A DNA stretch of 64,000 bases from JANLVI01 sp031363915 (GTDB taxonomy: Bacteria; Vulcanimicrobiota; Vulcanimicrobiia; Vulcanimicrobiales; Vulcanimicrobiaceae): the NCBI GenBank assembly GCA_031363915.1, contig JANLVI010000012.1, positions 1 through 64,000 on the forward strand. The letters run 5' to 3'. Position 1 is the stretch's first letter; every line of letters begins with the position of its first letter. The position numbers and the translations under genes are program-made. Shown here piece by piece: positions 1-8,468 of this stretch. The notes beneath the pieces are model-generated. The model saw nothing but the letters and a program-made list of their open reading frames with translations. It had not been told where the DNA came from and ran no database searches.

Positions 1-67
1 ACGCACCGGCGTTGTATTCGGCGAGGATCTGGACTATTTGCGATTCCGTGAACCGGCTCTTTCGCAT
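1..67 (-). CDS. IS3-family transposase OrfA, N-terminal fragment (runs off the window)
   Basis: Reading the minus strand from the ATG at 65-67 gives MRKSRFTESQIVQILAEY and four further residues before the edge. This is the characteristic beginning of IS3/IS407-type OrfA helix-turn-helix proteins (typically M-K-K/R-S-R-F-T-E-x-Q-I). OrfA binds the element ends and is normally joined to OrfB by frameshifting to give the DDE transposase. A GGAG ribosome-binding site sits 8 bases before the ATG. Only 22 codons are visible and the C-terminus is outside the window. Confidence 0.75.
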   Translation of the reverse strand, partial: MRKSRFTESQIVQILAEYNAGA

Positions 68-150
68 GGGCGGATCTCCTATTTGCCTTCATCGGCGGAA
101 ATCCACAGTTATTCCTGGCTCCCGATTCAGGGCCGAGCCCAAGGCTTACA
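1..150 (-). mobile_element. Edge of an IS3-family insertion sequence (one end only)
   Basis: The minus strand from about position 150 starts with TGTAAGCC, a TG-type end as found in IS3-family elements. After roughly 80 bases of leader it runs into the start of an OrfA-type transposase. The rest of the element lies beyond the left window edge. The boundary near 150 is inferred from the TG terminus and from the change of sequence character; the target duplication cannot be checked because the other end is outside the window. Confidence 0.6.
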
Positions 151-332
151 GTATAGATCTCGGCTTCTATGCTAGCTTTCGGAAAATGCAGAATCGCTTT
201 CGCGAATACGATGTGACGAACACTGATGACGTCCGGAATGGGCCAATAATTGATGAGAACACAATTCGGCAGCTTGTCAAGGATGCGCCGAAGGATGTCG
301 AATTGTCATTGACTGCCGAAAACGGAGAATGA
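151..332 (+). pseudogene. C-terminal remnant of a small gene cut by the IS3 element
   Basis: A reading frame crosses from the insertion sequence into flanking DNA and ends at 332. The part after the IS end reads as an ordinary soluble protein tail (for example the segment IIDENTIRQLVKDAPKDVE), whereas the part inside the IS is antisense to the transposase. I infer the 3' end of a host gene interrupted by the element. No family is recognised. The 155 bases that follow, up to mcrC, hold a CCCCT-ggtg-AGGGG hairpin at 386-399 and nothing else I can name. Confidence 0.35.
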
Positions 333-487
333 TTTTGTATTGCAAACTCGAGTCAGCATGCCCGATAGCTGAGCGAATGCAAGAGCCCCTGGTGAGGGGT
401 CAGCCTCACGAATTCGCACTTTTCCGCGGGATGTTTTAACGCGCGCACGTCACTTTCAGCCGTCTTCTAAAATCTAGCGTTCGCTCG

Positions 488-1714
488 CTATGCAGCAAGC
501 TGCTTCGTAAATTGCCGTGCAAATGATCTGAGCCCCTCCAGCTTAGGAAGGCTTAAATCGATTGTCTCAATTTTGAAGTGCACTTCGTCCATTCTATAAG
601 AAACGGATATGTCTTGATTGTCTCTGGGGTACGCGAGTATTCCGGGGCATTTTAGCGCAGCAGCATAAGTCATGATTTGATAGACATTAGTGTTCCGAAA
701 GCCCATTCGATACTGCCCTTTGGCTAACGGGCGTTGGTACTTTGCATCAATTACGAATTGAGCTGATGAAATGCTTCGGGCAATTACTGCTGTGGGCGTG
801 AGCGTGCTTACAATGTCAGGCCTCATCGAAAAACCGAGATTCGGAACGCCCGCCACGTGTTGTAATCTTTTCCCAATTTCGGGCTGATAGTGTACTAGTG
901 CACCGCCTAATTCTTCGACCAGGGCCGCATGTAGCGCTCGCTCGAAAATGCGATCCATTTTGAGGAAAAGCCCCGGAGCAGCTGTCTCGCCAGCCGCGTA
1001 AGAAACACCGCTGCCAGCGAATAGTAATCTGATAAGTTCAAACGCTGGTTTGTAAGCCGCGTGAATGGAGTCTACGACGATATCATCGATATCTTGTAGG
1101 CTCGGCCGCGTATACTTGACATAGCCCAACCCTGAGAGTAAGCCAAACGCCTTCAGCTGAATTTGTCTCTGGTATGGACCGTCGGAGATCAATTCGAGCG
1201 CTGCGCGAATTATGCGATTTTGTGGCGTATCAATTTGATAGTCGCTGTAATTGCATCTGAGTCTCGCATCACCAAACGAAGGCCTTGTGAAGTCGATTGA
1301 CCCACGCAAGAAGACTAAAGATTCCGACACATCGACGTAGCCGCTGCGCAACTGGCCCCTTAGTAAACCTTCAATCTCCGAAAGAACCAAAAAGGAGAAC
1401 CAATCCGAAACGCCGCCAGATTGATATTTGGCAGTCGTATTTGGATTTGGCAGAGAGTGGAGACGGTGACCGAGCCAAAGCAGCTGATAGAAGTTTTCCA
1501 TGGGCACTTTAGGTTGTATGAGGATTTGCCGATTTGGCGATAGTTTGCAGGCACCGACGTAGCCACCGCGGGGAGCTATGCGATACTGCCCATCTCCAAC
1601 TTTTTGCACCTTAAATATTTTCTCGTGCGAACTTAGAGCTGCCGCTTCGTCTTTATTTAGCCGCAAGATTCTCGCAGGGCTCCACTCCTGAAATTCGATC
1701 GTCTCGTTATGCAC
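488..1714 (-). CDS. mcrC: McrC-like nuclease subunit of a McrBC restriction system
   Basis: 408 residues. In McrBC systems McrC is the PD-(D/E)xK endonuclease that stimulates the McrB NTPase and cuts DNA carrying modified cytosine. The N-terminal half has the family's beta-rich layout and the segment around 'ISPNRQILIQPKVP' typical of McrC. The C-terminal part contains RPDIV followed about 20 residues later by FVIDAKYQ, which supplies the catalytic Asp and Asp-x-Lys of the nuclease. It begins 3 bases after the mcrB stop, so the two are co-transcribed. Codon use is AT-richer than in the chromosomal genes further right, in keeping with acquisition by transfer. Confidence 0.85.
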   Translation of the reverse strand: MHNETIEFQEWSPARILRLNKDEAAALSSHEKIFKVQKVGDGQYRIAPRGGYVGACKLSPNRQILIQPKVPMENFYQLLWLGHRLHSLPNPNTTAKYQSGGVSDWFSFLVLSEIEGLLRGQLRSGYVDVSESLVFLRGSIDFTRPSFGDARLRCNYSDYQIDTPQNRIIRAALELISDGPYQRQIQLKAFGLLSGLGYVKYTRPSLQDIDDIVVDSIHAAYKPAFELIRLLFAGSGVSYAAGETAAPGLFLKMDRIFERALHAALVEELGGALVHYQPEIGKRLQHVAGVPNLGFSMRPDIVSTLTPTAVIARSISSAQFVIDAKYQRPLAKGQYRMGFRNTNVYQIMTYAAALKCPGILAYPRDNQDISVSYRMDEVHFKIETIDLSLPKLEGLRSFARQFTKQLAA

Positions 1715-1717
1715 GGA

Positions 1718-3556
1718 TTAGCTGCCACTCAGGAATAGATCGCGAAGTCGTGGCAATTCTTCAATTTGACTGTATAAGTGCTCTCGAAGAACCGGCTCGA
1801 GGTCCTCGTCCCAAATCTCCTCAAAATTTAGATCACTCGGTGAGGATTTTAGAAAGAAAGATTGCCCCACAAGTCGCTCTGGACCAATTAATGGGAGAAG
1901 TTCGTCGTTAAGCCGGCGGAGCCGCGAAATGGCGCTGAAATCGTTACCCGATGCGCCGCGTTTCTTAAAGAACAGGTTTAGCGCTTCATAATCCGGCTGT
2001 AACGTCCACTGGTGAAACCGTCTTCGAAAAGCCGCATCCAACAGGGCGATACTTCTATCTGATGTGTTCATTGTTGCAAGGATCCAAATATTTTCTGGTA
2101 AGTAGAAAGTTCGACCAGAATATGGAAGTTCGACCGTCTTCGACGGCCCTCTGTATTCCAAGCAATATAGTAGCTCACCGAAGACTCGAGCAACGTTAGC
2201 TCGATTTATTTCGTCGATAACTAGAACATAGCGATTATGAGGATCATCAGCTGCGCTTTCCGCGAAGCGCTTCAGGGCACCGCGTCGCAGCTCATAGGTT
2301 AAGCTAGAAGCTCCGGCCGCTTCGTCTGCGTTTCTGATTGAATCGGCTAAAACCGGGCGCAAGCCCTCAACGAAATCCTCATAAGCATATGATGGGTGAA
2401 ATTGAATAACGCGGCGGTGGCTGTGAGTAGCGGTCGCGAGTTCTGCTATCGCTGTCGCTATATAGGTTTTGCCGGTGCCAGGAGGTCCCGCAAATATTAT
2501 TTGCTTGGATCTATTGAAGAGTTGGATAAGTTTGGAAGTCTTTTGTGTCGTCCAATTGAGCTTAGCCGCTAGCTCTTCGTTCGGGTCAGGGAGCATCGAG
2601 TAAGGTGTTTGACGTATCGGCTCGGATCCGGTAATGAGATCGTAAATGTCTTGTGAAATTGGTCTTATCGAATGTTGCACGTTGTAGCCGGGCATACTTC
2701 GAATCATCACTTGAAGTCGCTCGTTAATCGGCCGTGGCGGATTGAAGTTTGCGACGTTACTTAGGCGTGCAAATAGGTCTCGAGGTTTTGCGTTGGGTTC
2801 TGGATCGTCAATTAGATCAACATCCGCGATCCCGGTTATTAGAGTTTCGCCATTGCTCTTGCTATCGAAAACGACTTTGCTTCCGATGGCAAGCTTCTTG
2901 TAATTTGGGACCGTGCTGCCGTAGTGATAAGTGCTTTCGTTGTCGTCCCAATCCGAGGTAAGGTTTCGCCTCAAAAGGAAATAGCGGTTCGAGATTTCCG
3001 CGCTATTGAGAAAGCGGGAAGCCATAAACTCATCTAGTGAGCCGTACTCGCCCAGAATGCCCTCCATTCTCTTCGCGGGAATATTCATAAAGCTCTGATA
3101 TGGCGCTGTTTGTAGATGGTCACCTAGCCGTTCGATCGGGACATCAATACGGATCGGCTTGGCAACAAAATAAACGTGGCGCCAAGAAGTGCCATCTTCC
3201 GTTGTTCCCCAGAGCGCTTTGGCAAAATCGGTATTATCGATTTTTGCTAAAACTTGGGCAAGAAACGTGTACCGCTTGCTCTGGTAAAATAAAACGTAGT
3301 CATTTCGATTCATTTTTGACCAGGTTTGGGTGTTGTTTGGCCCTGGTCGAGCGCCCCAGGCGTAATATTCTTCTTGTTCGCCTTCGCGGGCAGATGCCAG
3401 AAACGCGCTATCAAAAAAGTCGCCTGGTCGCACTTTTGTGATCGGGTTAGCTATGGAATCATTGACGTGAAGGGCAGCGTTTGTTCCCGATGCAGGGCAG
3501 ACAAATAAGCCTTGCTGCTGGGGATCCCCCGGATTGTTGGCGCCATCATCGTTCAA
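1718..3556 (-). CDS. mcrB: McrB-like AAA+ NTPase with N-terminal PUA/EVE-like modules
   Basis: 612 residues. The C-terminal half is an McrB-type AAA+ motor: Walker A GPPGTGKT near residue 355, Walker B VLVIDEINRA near 445, and the family signature MNTSDRSIALLDAAFRRRF near 495. The N-terminal half differs from E. coli McrB. Residues about 45-150 (YYAWGARPG, VLFYQSKRYTFLAQV, YFVAKPIRI) look like a PUA-superfamily EVE-like fold. Residues about 190-255 look like a second module of the same general type. Such domains read modified bases, so this variant may recognise a different modification from 5-methylcytosine; that is inference. It lies upstream of mcrC in one transcription unit. Confidence 0.85.
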   Translation of the reverse strand: MNDDGANNPGDPQQQGLFVCPASGTNAALHVNDSIANPITKVRPGDFFDSAFLASAREGEQEEYYAWGARPGPNNTQTWSKMNRNDYVLFYQSKRYTFLAQVLAKIDNTDFAKALWGTTEDGTSWRHVYFVAKPIRIDVPIERLGDHLQTAPYQSFMNIPAKRMEGILGEYGSLDEFMASRFLNSAEISNRYFLLRRNLTSDWDDNESTYHYGSTVPNYKKLAIGSKVVFDSKSNGETLITGIADVDLIDDPEPNAKPRDLFARLSNVANFNPPRPINERLQVMIRSMPGYNVQHSIRPISQDIYDLITGSEPIRQTPYSMLPDPNEELAAKLNWTTQKTSKLIQLFNRSKQIIFAGPPGTGKTYIATAIAELATATHSHRRVIQFHPSYAYEDFVEGLRPVLADSIRNADEAAGASSLTYELRRGALKRFAESAADDPHNRYVLVIDEINRANVARVFGELLYCLEYRGPSKTVELPYSGRTFYLPENIWILATMNTSDRSIALLDAAFRRRFHQWTLQPDYEALNLFFKKRGASGNDFSAISRLRRLNDELLPLIGPERLVGQSFFLKSSPSDLNFEEIWDEDLEPVLREHLYSQIEELPRLRDLFLSGS

Positions 3557-3818
3557 CTATAATCACCCCGAGCAATACGATGCGAAACGTGCCTTCTAGC
3601 GGCTGTCTTTTTGATCCGCGATACTTTCCTGATATGCAGTCACTGCTAGGTTAATTCCTCGGCCGATTACGGTAGTGCCGCCCGTGCGGCAAGGGCCGAG
3701 AAATAGTGCTCCCACGCATGGCTGATCTGGCCGGACTCGTGGGCTGAGTTTTCCAGTCGGTCGATTCGGCGCGATAACGGCATGTAACCAAATGATGATT
3801 AATTCTGTCGGAAACAAG

Positions 3819-4634
3819 GTGCCTGAGCTTCCCGAAGTCGAGACAATCTCGCGCGGTTTACACAACAAAGTGGTTGGCAAGGAGATTCTGCGTACCGACA
3901 TTTTCATGGCGAAAAGCGCTTCATATGATGGCGTCAAGGGGTTTGCCGAAGGAGTTAACGCTGACAGCATCGAGTCGGTTAACCGCCGAGCAAAATACGT
4001 AGTAATCCACTTATCCAGCGGTCGTCGCCTAACAGTCCATCTCCGAATGACTGGGCGCCTAATCTTCCAGCCCCCCGGCACAACGCACCTCGAGCCATAC
4101 ACCCACGTCCTCATCACCTTCACCGACGGCGCCCGGCTCTGTTTTGCCGATATGCGGCAGTTCGGGCGGATGCGGCTCCTCGAGGCCGGCGACCCCTGGG
4201 ATGCCGATGGCGGGGTCGAGCCCCTCTCTGAGGACTTTACCTTGGAGCGATTTGTGGCTATGCTGGATGGACGCAGGACTCCCATCAAAAGCTTTTTGCT
4301 CGATCAAAAGCACATTGCCGGAATTGGGAATATCTACGCGTGTGAAGCGCTCTGGGCGGCGGGGATTCGTCCCACCCGGCCAGCGCACCAACTCACCAAG
4401 CCGGCCCGCCGGCGCCTCCACGAAGCCATCCGCACCGTTCTGACCGTGGCGTGTGAAATGCGCGGAACTAGCGTCGACGATTATGTCGATGCAGAAGGCC
4501 TCAAAGGGGGCTTCCAAAACGTCCTAACCGTCTATGGCCGCCTCGGTGAGCCATGCCCACGTTGCGGGAAACCGATCGTGCGGACGGTCCTCGGACAACG
4601 CGGCACCTGGTGGTGCCGCGGATGCCAGAAATAA
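3819..4634 (+). CDS. mutM: Formamidopyrimidine-DNA glycosylase Fpg
   Basis: Base-excision repair enzyme that removes 8-oxoguanine and formamidopyrimidines and nicks the strand by beta,delta-elimination. I start it at GTG 3819 rather than at ATG 3792. This gives M-PELPEVETI, and the catalytic nucleophile of the family is the N-terminal proline exposed after Met removal. The protein is then 271 residues, the usual length. The C-terminus carries the four-cysteine zinc finger (CPRCGKPI ... WWCRGC), and the DNA-intercalation and substrate-loop region is present. An N-terminal extension from 3792 would block catalysis. A 262-base gap separates it from divergent mcrB and should hold both promoters. 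Confidence 0.93.
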   Translation: MPELPEVETISRGLHNKVVGKEILRTDIFMAKSASYDGVKGFAEGVNADSIESVNRRAKYVVIHLSSGRRLTVHLRMTGRLIFQPPGTTHLEPYTHVLITFTDGARLCFADMRQFGRMRLLEAGDPWDADGGVEPLSEDFTLERFVAMLDGRRTPIKSFLLDQKHIAGIGNIYACEALWAAGIRPTRPAHQLTKPARRRLHEAIRTVLTVACEMRGTSVDDYVDAEGLKGGFQNVLTVYGRLGEPCPRCGKPIVRTVLGQRGTWWCRGCQK

Positions 4635-4773
4635 GAAAAGAACACTCCGGGCTACTTTTGTCCCCGTCGGACCCCCTTGCGAGAGATCGTGAAGCCGATG
4701 TGGACCCGGGCCCAGAGTTTGGGGGACTCGCGCGATTCACACACGCGCGGGTGGCACGTCGATCAGCCGAAGC

Positions 4774-5982
4774 ATGCGACTTCATCGACCGACGCGACCA
4801 ACAATCAATGAGGAAACACTTATCACTACCGAATTAGCACCGACCCCGGTCATCGAAGAAGAAGAAGACCAGCTCGCCCTCGAGCAGCGCCTCTACGAAG
4901 AGAGCCTCAAAGTTCTTGACGAAGGCCAGGTCCTGACCGGCGTCATCGTTGCGAAATACCAGGACGAATTGCTCGTCGACATCGGCGGCAAATCCGAAGG
5001 TACGCTTCCCTTCCGCGAGCTCTCGCTTGCGATCGAACCAAAAGAACTCAAAGTCGGTGACACCCTCGAAGTCATGATCCACCGGATCGATGACCAAGAC
5101 GGCTCCCTCTTCCTGAGCGAACGCCGCGCGCGGGCCCTCAAGACGTGGGAAAAAGTCATCGCCGCGCACGACAACGACGAAGTGATCGAAGCAACGGTCA
5201 CGCAAGTCGTCAAGGGCGGCGTCCTGGTCGACCTGGGCATGCGCGGCTTCGTCCCCGCATCGCAGATCCGTCGTCAGCCCGTCGGCAACCTCGACGAACT
5301 CGTCGGCAAACGCCTGCGCCTCAAAGTGATCGACCTCGATCACAAACGCCATCGCGTCGTGCTCTCGCAGCGCCAAGTTCTGGAAGAAGAACTCAACCAG
5401 AAGAAGCAAGAGCTGCTCGGCACGCTGACCGTCGGTCAGATCCGCGAAGGCGTCGTCGTTCGTCTGGCTGAGTTCGGCGCATTCGTCGACCTCGGCGGCA
5501 TCGACGGCCTCATCCACAATAGCGAACTCTCGTACGCCCGCATCAAGCACCCCTCAGAAGTGGTGAAGATCGGCGACGTGGTCTCGGTCGAAGTGATGAA
5601 GTTCGATCCCGACGCGAAGAAGGTTTCGCTCTCGCTCAAGCACGCGCTGCCCGACCCGTGGGTCGAGCACGCCGACAAGCTGTTCGAATCGAACAAGCTC
5701 GTCGCGCAAATCGTCAAAGTCACCCCGAACTATCTCCTCGTCGAGATCGTCCCGGGCGTGCTTGCGATGGTGCCCAAAGGCGAATTCGATCCTGCCAAGC
5801 AGTACAGCCCCGGCGAAGAAGTCGAGGTTACGCTGCTTACGATCAACCAGGGAACGCGCCGTATCACCGGCTCGATCCAACACGTCGCGGACGTTGCGCC
5901 CGAAGAAGTCGATTACGTTGCCGAAGAACTCGGCGGCGGATTCGGAACGCTCGGCGCGGAGTTGGCAGCTCAGAACGTCTAA
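4774..5982 (+). CDS. rpsA: Ribosomal protein S1-like, four S1 domains
   Basis: S1 binds mRNA at the 30S platform and helps initiation. Four OB-fold S1 repeats are readable at about residues 53-122, 137-205, 222-292 and 305-375 of the 402-codon frame, each with the family's G-x-V/I, GFVP or G-L-I-H and H/S-x-x-D/K features. The start is uncertain. ATG 4774 has no recognisable ribosome-binding site. An in-frame ATC at 4822 lies 5 bases after GAGGAAA (4810-4816) and would give MTTELAPTP, so true translation may begin there on a non-canonical codon. coaE follows one base after the stop. The 140 bases after fpg hold only leader sequence. Confidence 0.9.
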   Translation: MRLHRPTRPTINEETLITTELAPTPVIEEEEDQLALEQRLYEESLKVLDEGQVLTGVIVAKYQDELLVDIGGKSEGTLPFRELSLAIEPKELKVGDTLEVMIHRIDDQDGSLFLSERRARALKTWEKVIAAHDNDEVIEATVTQVVKGGVLVDLGMRGFVPASQIRRQPVGNLDELVGKRLRLKVIDLDHKRHRVVLSQRQVLEEELNQKKQELLGTLTVGQIREGVVVRLAEFGAFVDLGGIDGLIHNSELSYARIKHPSEVVKIGDVVSVEVMKFDPDAKKVSLSLKHALPDPWVEHADKLFESNKLVAQIVKVTPNYLLVEIVPGVLAMVPKGEFDPAKQYSPGEEVEVTLLTINQGTRRITGSIQHVADVAPEEVDYVAEELGGGFGTLGAELAAQNV

Positions 5983-5983
5983 G

Positions 5984-6589
5984 CTGCGCGTCGGTCTTAC
6001 CGGCGGAATAGGCTCGGGGAAGAACGCGGTTGCCGCGTTCTTTTCTGATTCTGGCGCCACGATCATCGATGCCGACGCACTCGCGCGCGACGTCGTCGCG
6101 CCCGGCAGCGGCGGCCTTGCCGAGATCGCACGCTTCTGGCCGCAGACTGTCGTCGACGGCGCGCTGGATCGCGCGAAGCTCTCGGCAGTCGTTTTTTCCG
6201 ATCCGCATGCGCGCGAGACGCTCGAGGCGATCGTGCATCCGCGCGTGCGCGCTCGCGCCGCGGAACTCGAAGGCAGTGCACCCCCCAACAGCATCGTCGT
6301 GCACATGATTCCGCTGCTCTTCGAGGGCGACTATTGGAAGCAGTGCGACGTCAACGTGCTCGTCTACGCGCCTATCGAGGCGCGCATCGAACGGGTGATG
6401 CGACGCGACGGCTTCTCGCGCGCCGAGATCGAGGCGCGTATGGCCGCTCAGGTCGATCAAGAGAAGGCCCGCAAGATGGCGGACTATGTGATCGAGAACG
6501 ATGCGGATTTTGCGACGCTCAACCAGCGGGCGGCCGATGTGTACGGCGCGCTCTCGATGTTCCGTCAGAAGCCGGGCGAACGAAACTGA
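5984..6589 (+). CDS. coaE: Dephospho-CoA kinase
   Basis: Last step of coenzyme A synthesis: ATP-dependent 3'-phosphorylation of dephospho-CoA. The sequence begins LRVGLTGGIGSGK (P-loop), followed by the IDAD motif, the HP-R segment (VHPRVRARA) and a C-terminal region typical of CoaE. The only initiator giving the normal N-terminus and a length of 201 residues is CTG at 5984, one base after the rpsA stop. No ATG, GTG or TTG occurs between there and TTG 5918, which would add 22 residues of rpsA shadow sequence. The P-loop ends in K-N rather than the usual K-S/T. Translational coupling to rpsA is likely. Confidence 0.88.
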   Translation: MRVGLTGGIGSGKNAVAAFFSDSGATIIDADALARDVVAPGSGGLAEIARFWPQTVVDGALDRAKLSAVVFSDPHARETLEAIVHPRVRARAAELEGSAPPNSIVVHMIPLLFEGDYWKQCDVNVLVYAPIEARIERVMRRDGFSRAEIEARMAAQVDQEKARKMADYVIENDADFATLNQRAADVYGALSMFRQKPGERN

Positions 6590-6601
6590 TTCCTCGCTTG
6601 C

Positions 6602-7267
6602 ATGGCCGCGTTCGCGGTAGTCGAAGATAGCCGAATGATCGCGCGGGAGTCAGTAGAGCTCAACGTTTTTGAGACGGCGTATTCGCTGAAATTTCCGGAG
6701 CGGGCACCCGGGCATCTCGACGAATTCAAACACATGCTGCCGCCGGGACCCGACGCTCCGGGCGTGCCGATTCATGTCGAACCGCAAGGGCGGCAAGAAT
6801 GGGTGCTCGTCGTCAACGGGCTCGTACCCAGCGGCACTCCAGAGAACGAACTCGCCGTCGTAGCGTTGCCGCGCTCCGATACGTTTCTGGTCGCCGCGCG
6901 CGGCGGTGAGGCGTATGGCGTTTACGTCGATCGCCCCGGCGAGTATCTTCCGCTTACCAAAGGTGTGACGGGGATTCGCCCGATGCGCAGCCGCGAATGC
7001 GTGCTCTTCACCACCTCGGCCGGCGTCGAGTGCTGGGCGCGCACGGGCAAACGCTGGTCGGTCCCGTTCAAAGGCATCCCGGACATCCGCATCGTCGATG
7101 CAACGCAGGCCGATGTCGTCGTTCACGGTCACGATACGACGCGCGCGAATGCAACCGTGTGGTACGCGATCGGCATCGGCGATGGACGGTCGAAGCCGAT
7201 CAACCCGCTACCCGACGTGAAGACCGGTGATCTTCCGTTTCTCGATAAGCGCAACGCACTCAACTAG
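6602..7267 (+). CDS. Hypothetical protein, 221 aa
   Basis: An intact frame begins 12 bases after coaE and reads as a soluble protein with regularly spaced beta-strand-like stretches (VLVVNGLVP, LAVVALPRSDTFLVAARGG, CVLFTTSAGVECWARTGKRW). That suggests a beta-propeller or beta-sandwich-like fold. No signal peptide or membrane segment is seen. An internal ATG at 6635 is an alternative start. Codon use matches neighbouring genes. No family is recognised. Confidence 0.6.
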   Translation: MAAFAVVEDSRMIARESVELNVFETAYSLKFPERAPGHLDEFKHMLPPGPDAPGVPIHVEPQGRQEWVLVVNGLVPSGTPENELAVVALPRSDTFLVAARGGEAYGVYVDRPGEYLPLTKGVTGIRPMRSRECVLFTTSAGVECWARTGKRWSVPFKGIPDIRIVDATQADVVVHGHDTTRANATVWYAIGIGDGRSKPINPLPDVKTGDLPFLDKRNALN

Positions 7268-7318
7268 CGACCGGCGTAGCTCCGTGCGAAGAAGTCGTGT
7301 TGCCTCTCTGCGCATACT

Positions 7319-7705
7319 TTGCAGAGTCGACACCGTGACACCGTAGCGCGAACTCGAAGCGACGCGTCGTCTTGTGACGGCGTCGGTTATTGCTTATACC
7401 GTGACTCGTTGCATGTGGTGCGTCAGCGGCGATATGCTTGCTGTGTCAAGGATGGCGCTCTGCAGGCGCAATTCAAAACGGTAAACGAAGCGGTCATACT
7501 TGCGCTGCAACAGTACATCGAGACGGAAACGGCCGGACCGCTCGCGCATCCGAGCGGCACGTTTGCCATCGGTGCGGATCAGTTCGCTCGACGCCTGGCG
7601 TTGCAAGAAGGCCGCGATCTACCGCTTGCAACGTACGAGCGTGTCGGTATGGCGGCGCTAACCGAGACGAAAAATGCGTTCGTCGCGCTGCTACACCTTC
7701 GGTAA
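7319..7705 (+). CDS. Possible small hypothetical protein
   Basis: An open frame that ends 2 bases before the convergent BsuPI-domain gene. The first 30 or so residues are Arg/Ser/Cys-rich and probably untranslated. The part from about GTG 7415 (VKDGALQAQFKTVNEAVIL and onward) looks more protein-like, with an amphipathic helix-rich composition. No family is recognised and coding status is uncertain. If it is not a gene, 7268-7707 is an intergenic stretch in which I see nothing else. Confidence 0.35.
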   Translation: MQSRHRDTVARTRSDASSCDGVGYCLYRDSLHVVRQRRYACCVKDGALQAQFKTVNEAVILALQQYIETETAGPLAHPSGTFAIGADQFARRLALQEGRDLPLATYERVGMAALTETKNAFVALLHLR

Positions 7706-7707
7706 AA

Positions 7708-8457
7708 CTAAGGGCGCGGACTGGGACTGGGCGTCGGATCGGGTTTTTCGTCGGGGTCCCGTAACGGCATGAAACGTGCGACAGAAAACTGCCTGCCGAG
7801 TTCGTTGATGTCGACGTAGCCACGGACGGCGTAAATTCCGACGGCGCCGATGCCCAGTGCAAGCGAGAGGCGGATCGCACCGGTGCCATCCGAGAGTGTG
7901 GTGATCCCCTTCACCACGGTCGGCGTGCCGACGATCGTTGCGATCGTGCCGTTTTTTGCTTTGAGTGCGCGATCGATCGGCAGCGGCGGCGCATAGACGA
8001 GCACCCTGTCACTGATCGGCGCAAACGTCTTGCCGAGCATCGCCACGCGAACGGTGTAGGTGCCGGCCGCAAGCGCGCGCCGACCGTTCGTCGTTCCTTC
8101 GAGAACGTAATTCGCGAGTTGAAAGACGCCGGGCGCGACGGAGATCGTGCGGCCGATTTCGATCGGCTTGTGTTCGAAAGCGGAGGACCACAGCACGCGG
8201 TCTTTCTCGCGAATTTCAAGGACGAACGTTTCGGCGTTGGCAAACGCGACGTCGATCACTTTGGTCGAGCGGTTTCGGATGCCCACGCGCACCGTTACGG
8301 GTGAGAGCACGTCGATCGGTCCGTTCGGCACGAGCACGATTTCGGGTGAGAGCAACGGACCGATCGTAGGTGCGTGCGTGGGAGGGCTGGTCGCGCGTGT
8401 GGTTACGCCGAGTGCGGAAGAAAGCGTACCGAAGAGAAACGACGAGCGGTCTATCAC
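7708..8457 (-). CDS. Exported protein with BsuPI-like domain
   Basis: 249 residues. The central region (about 50-150) follows the BsuPI beta-sandwich pattern: TVRVGIRNRS, LEIREKDRVLWSS, ISVAPGVFQLANYVL, and a G-TYTVRVAML strand. In Bacillus this fold inhibits an intracellular protease, but most homologues are uncharacterised exported proteins. The N-terminus (RSSFLFGTLSSALGV) could be a weak or Tat-like signal. The C-terminus ends in a short Pro/Ser tail (PDPTPSPSPRP) of the kind found in other exported proteins in this window. It lies just downstream of the Crp/Fnr gene on the same strand. Confidence 0.55.
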   Translation of the reverse strand: MIDRSSFLFGTLSSALGVTTRATSPPTHAPTIGPLLSPEIVLVPNGPIDVLSPVTVRVGIRNRSTKVIDVAFANAETFVLEIREKDRVLWSSAFEHKPIEIGRTISVAPGVFQLANYVLEGTTNGRRALAAGTYTVRVAMLGKTFAPISDRVLVYAPPLPIDRALKAKNGTIATIVGTPTVVKGITTLSDGTGAIRLSLALGIGAVGIYAVRGYVDINELGRQFSVARFMPLRDPDEKPDPTPSPSPRP

Positions 8458-8468
8458 GTGCAGCTATC

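Noticed and set aside
380..411. Hairpin CCCCT-ggtg-AGGGG with overlapping GTGAGG/CCTCAC repeats between the IS remnant and mcrC
   Set aside because: No T-run and no tRNA-like or attachment-site features; too short to assign a role.
3792..3818. ATG 3792 as start of fpg
   Set aside because: It would put nine residues in front of the catalytic N-terminal proline; GTG 3819 gives the functional N-terminus and the usual length.
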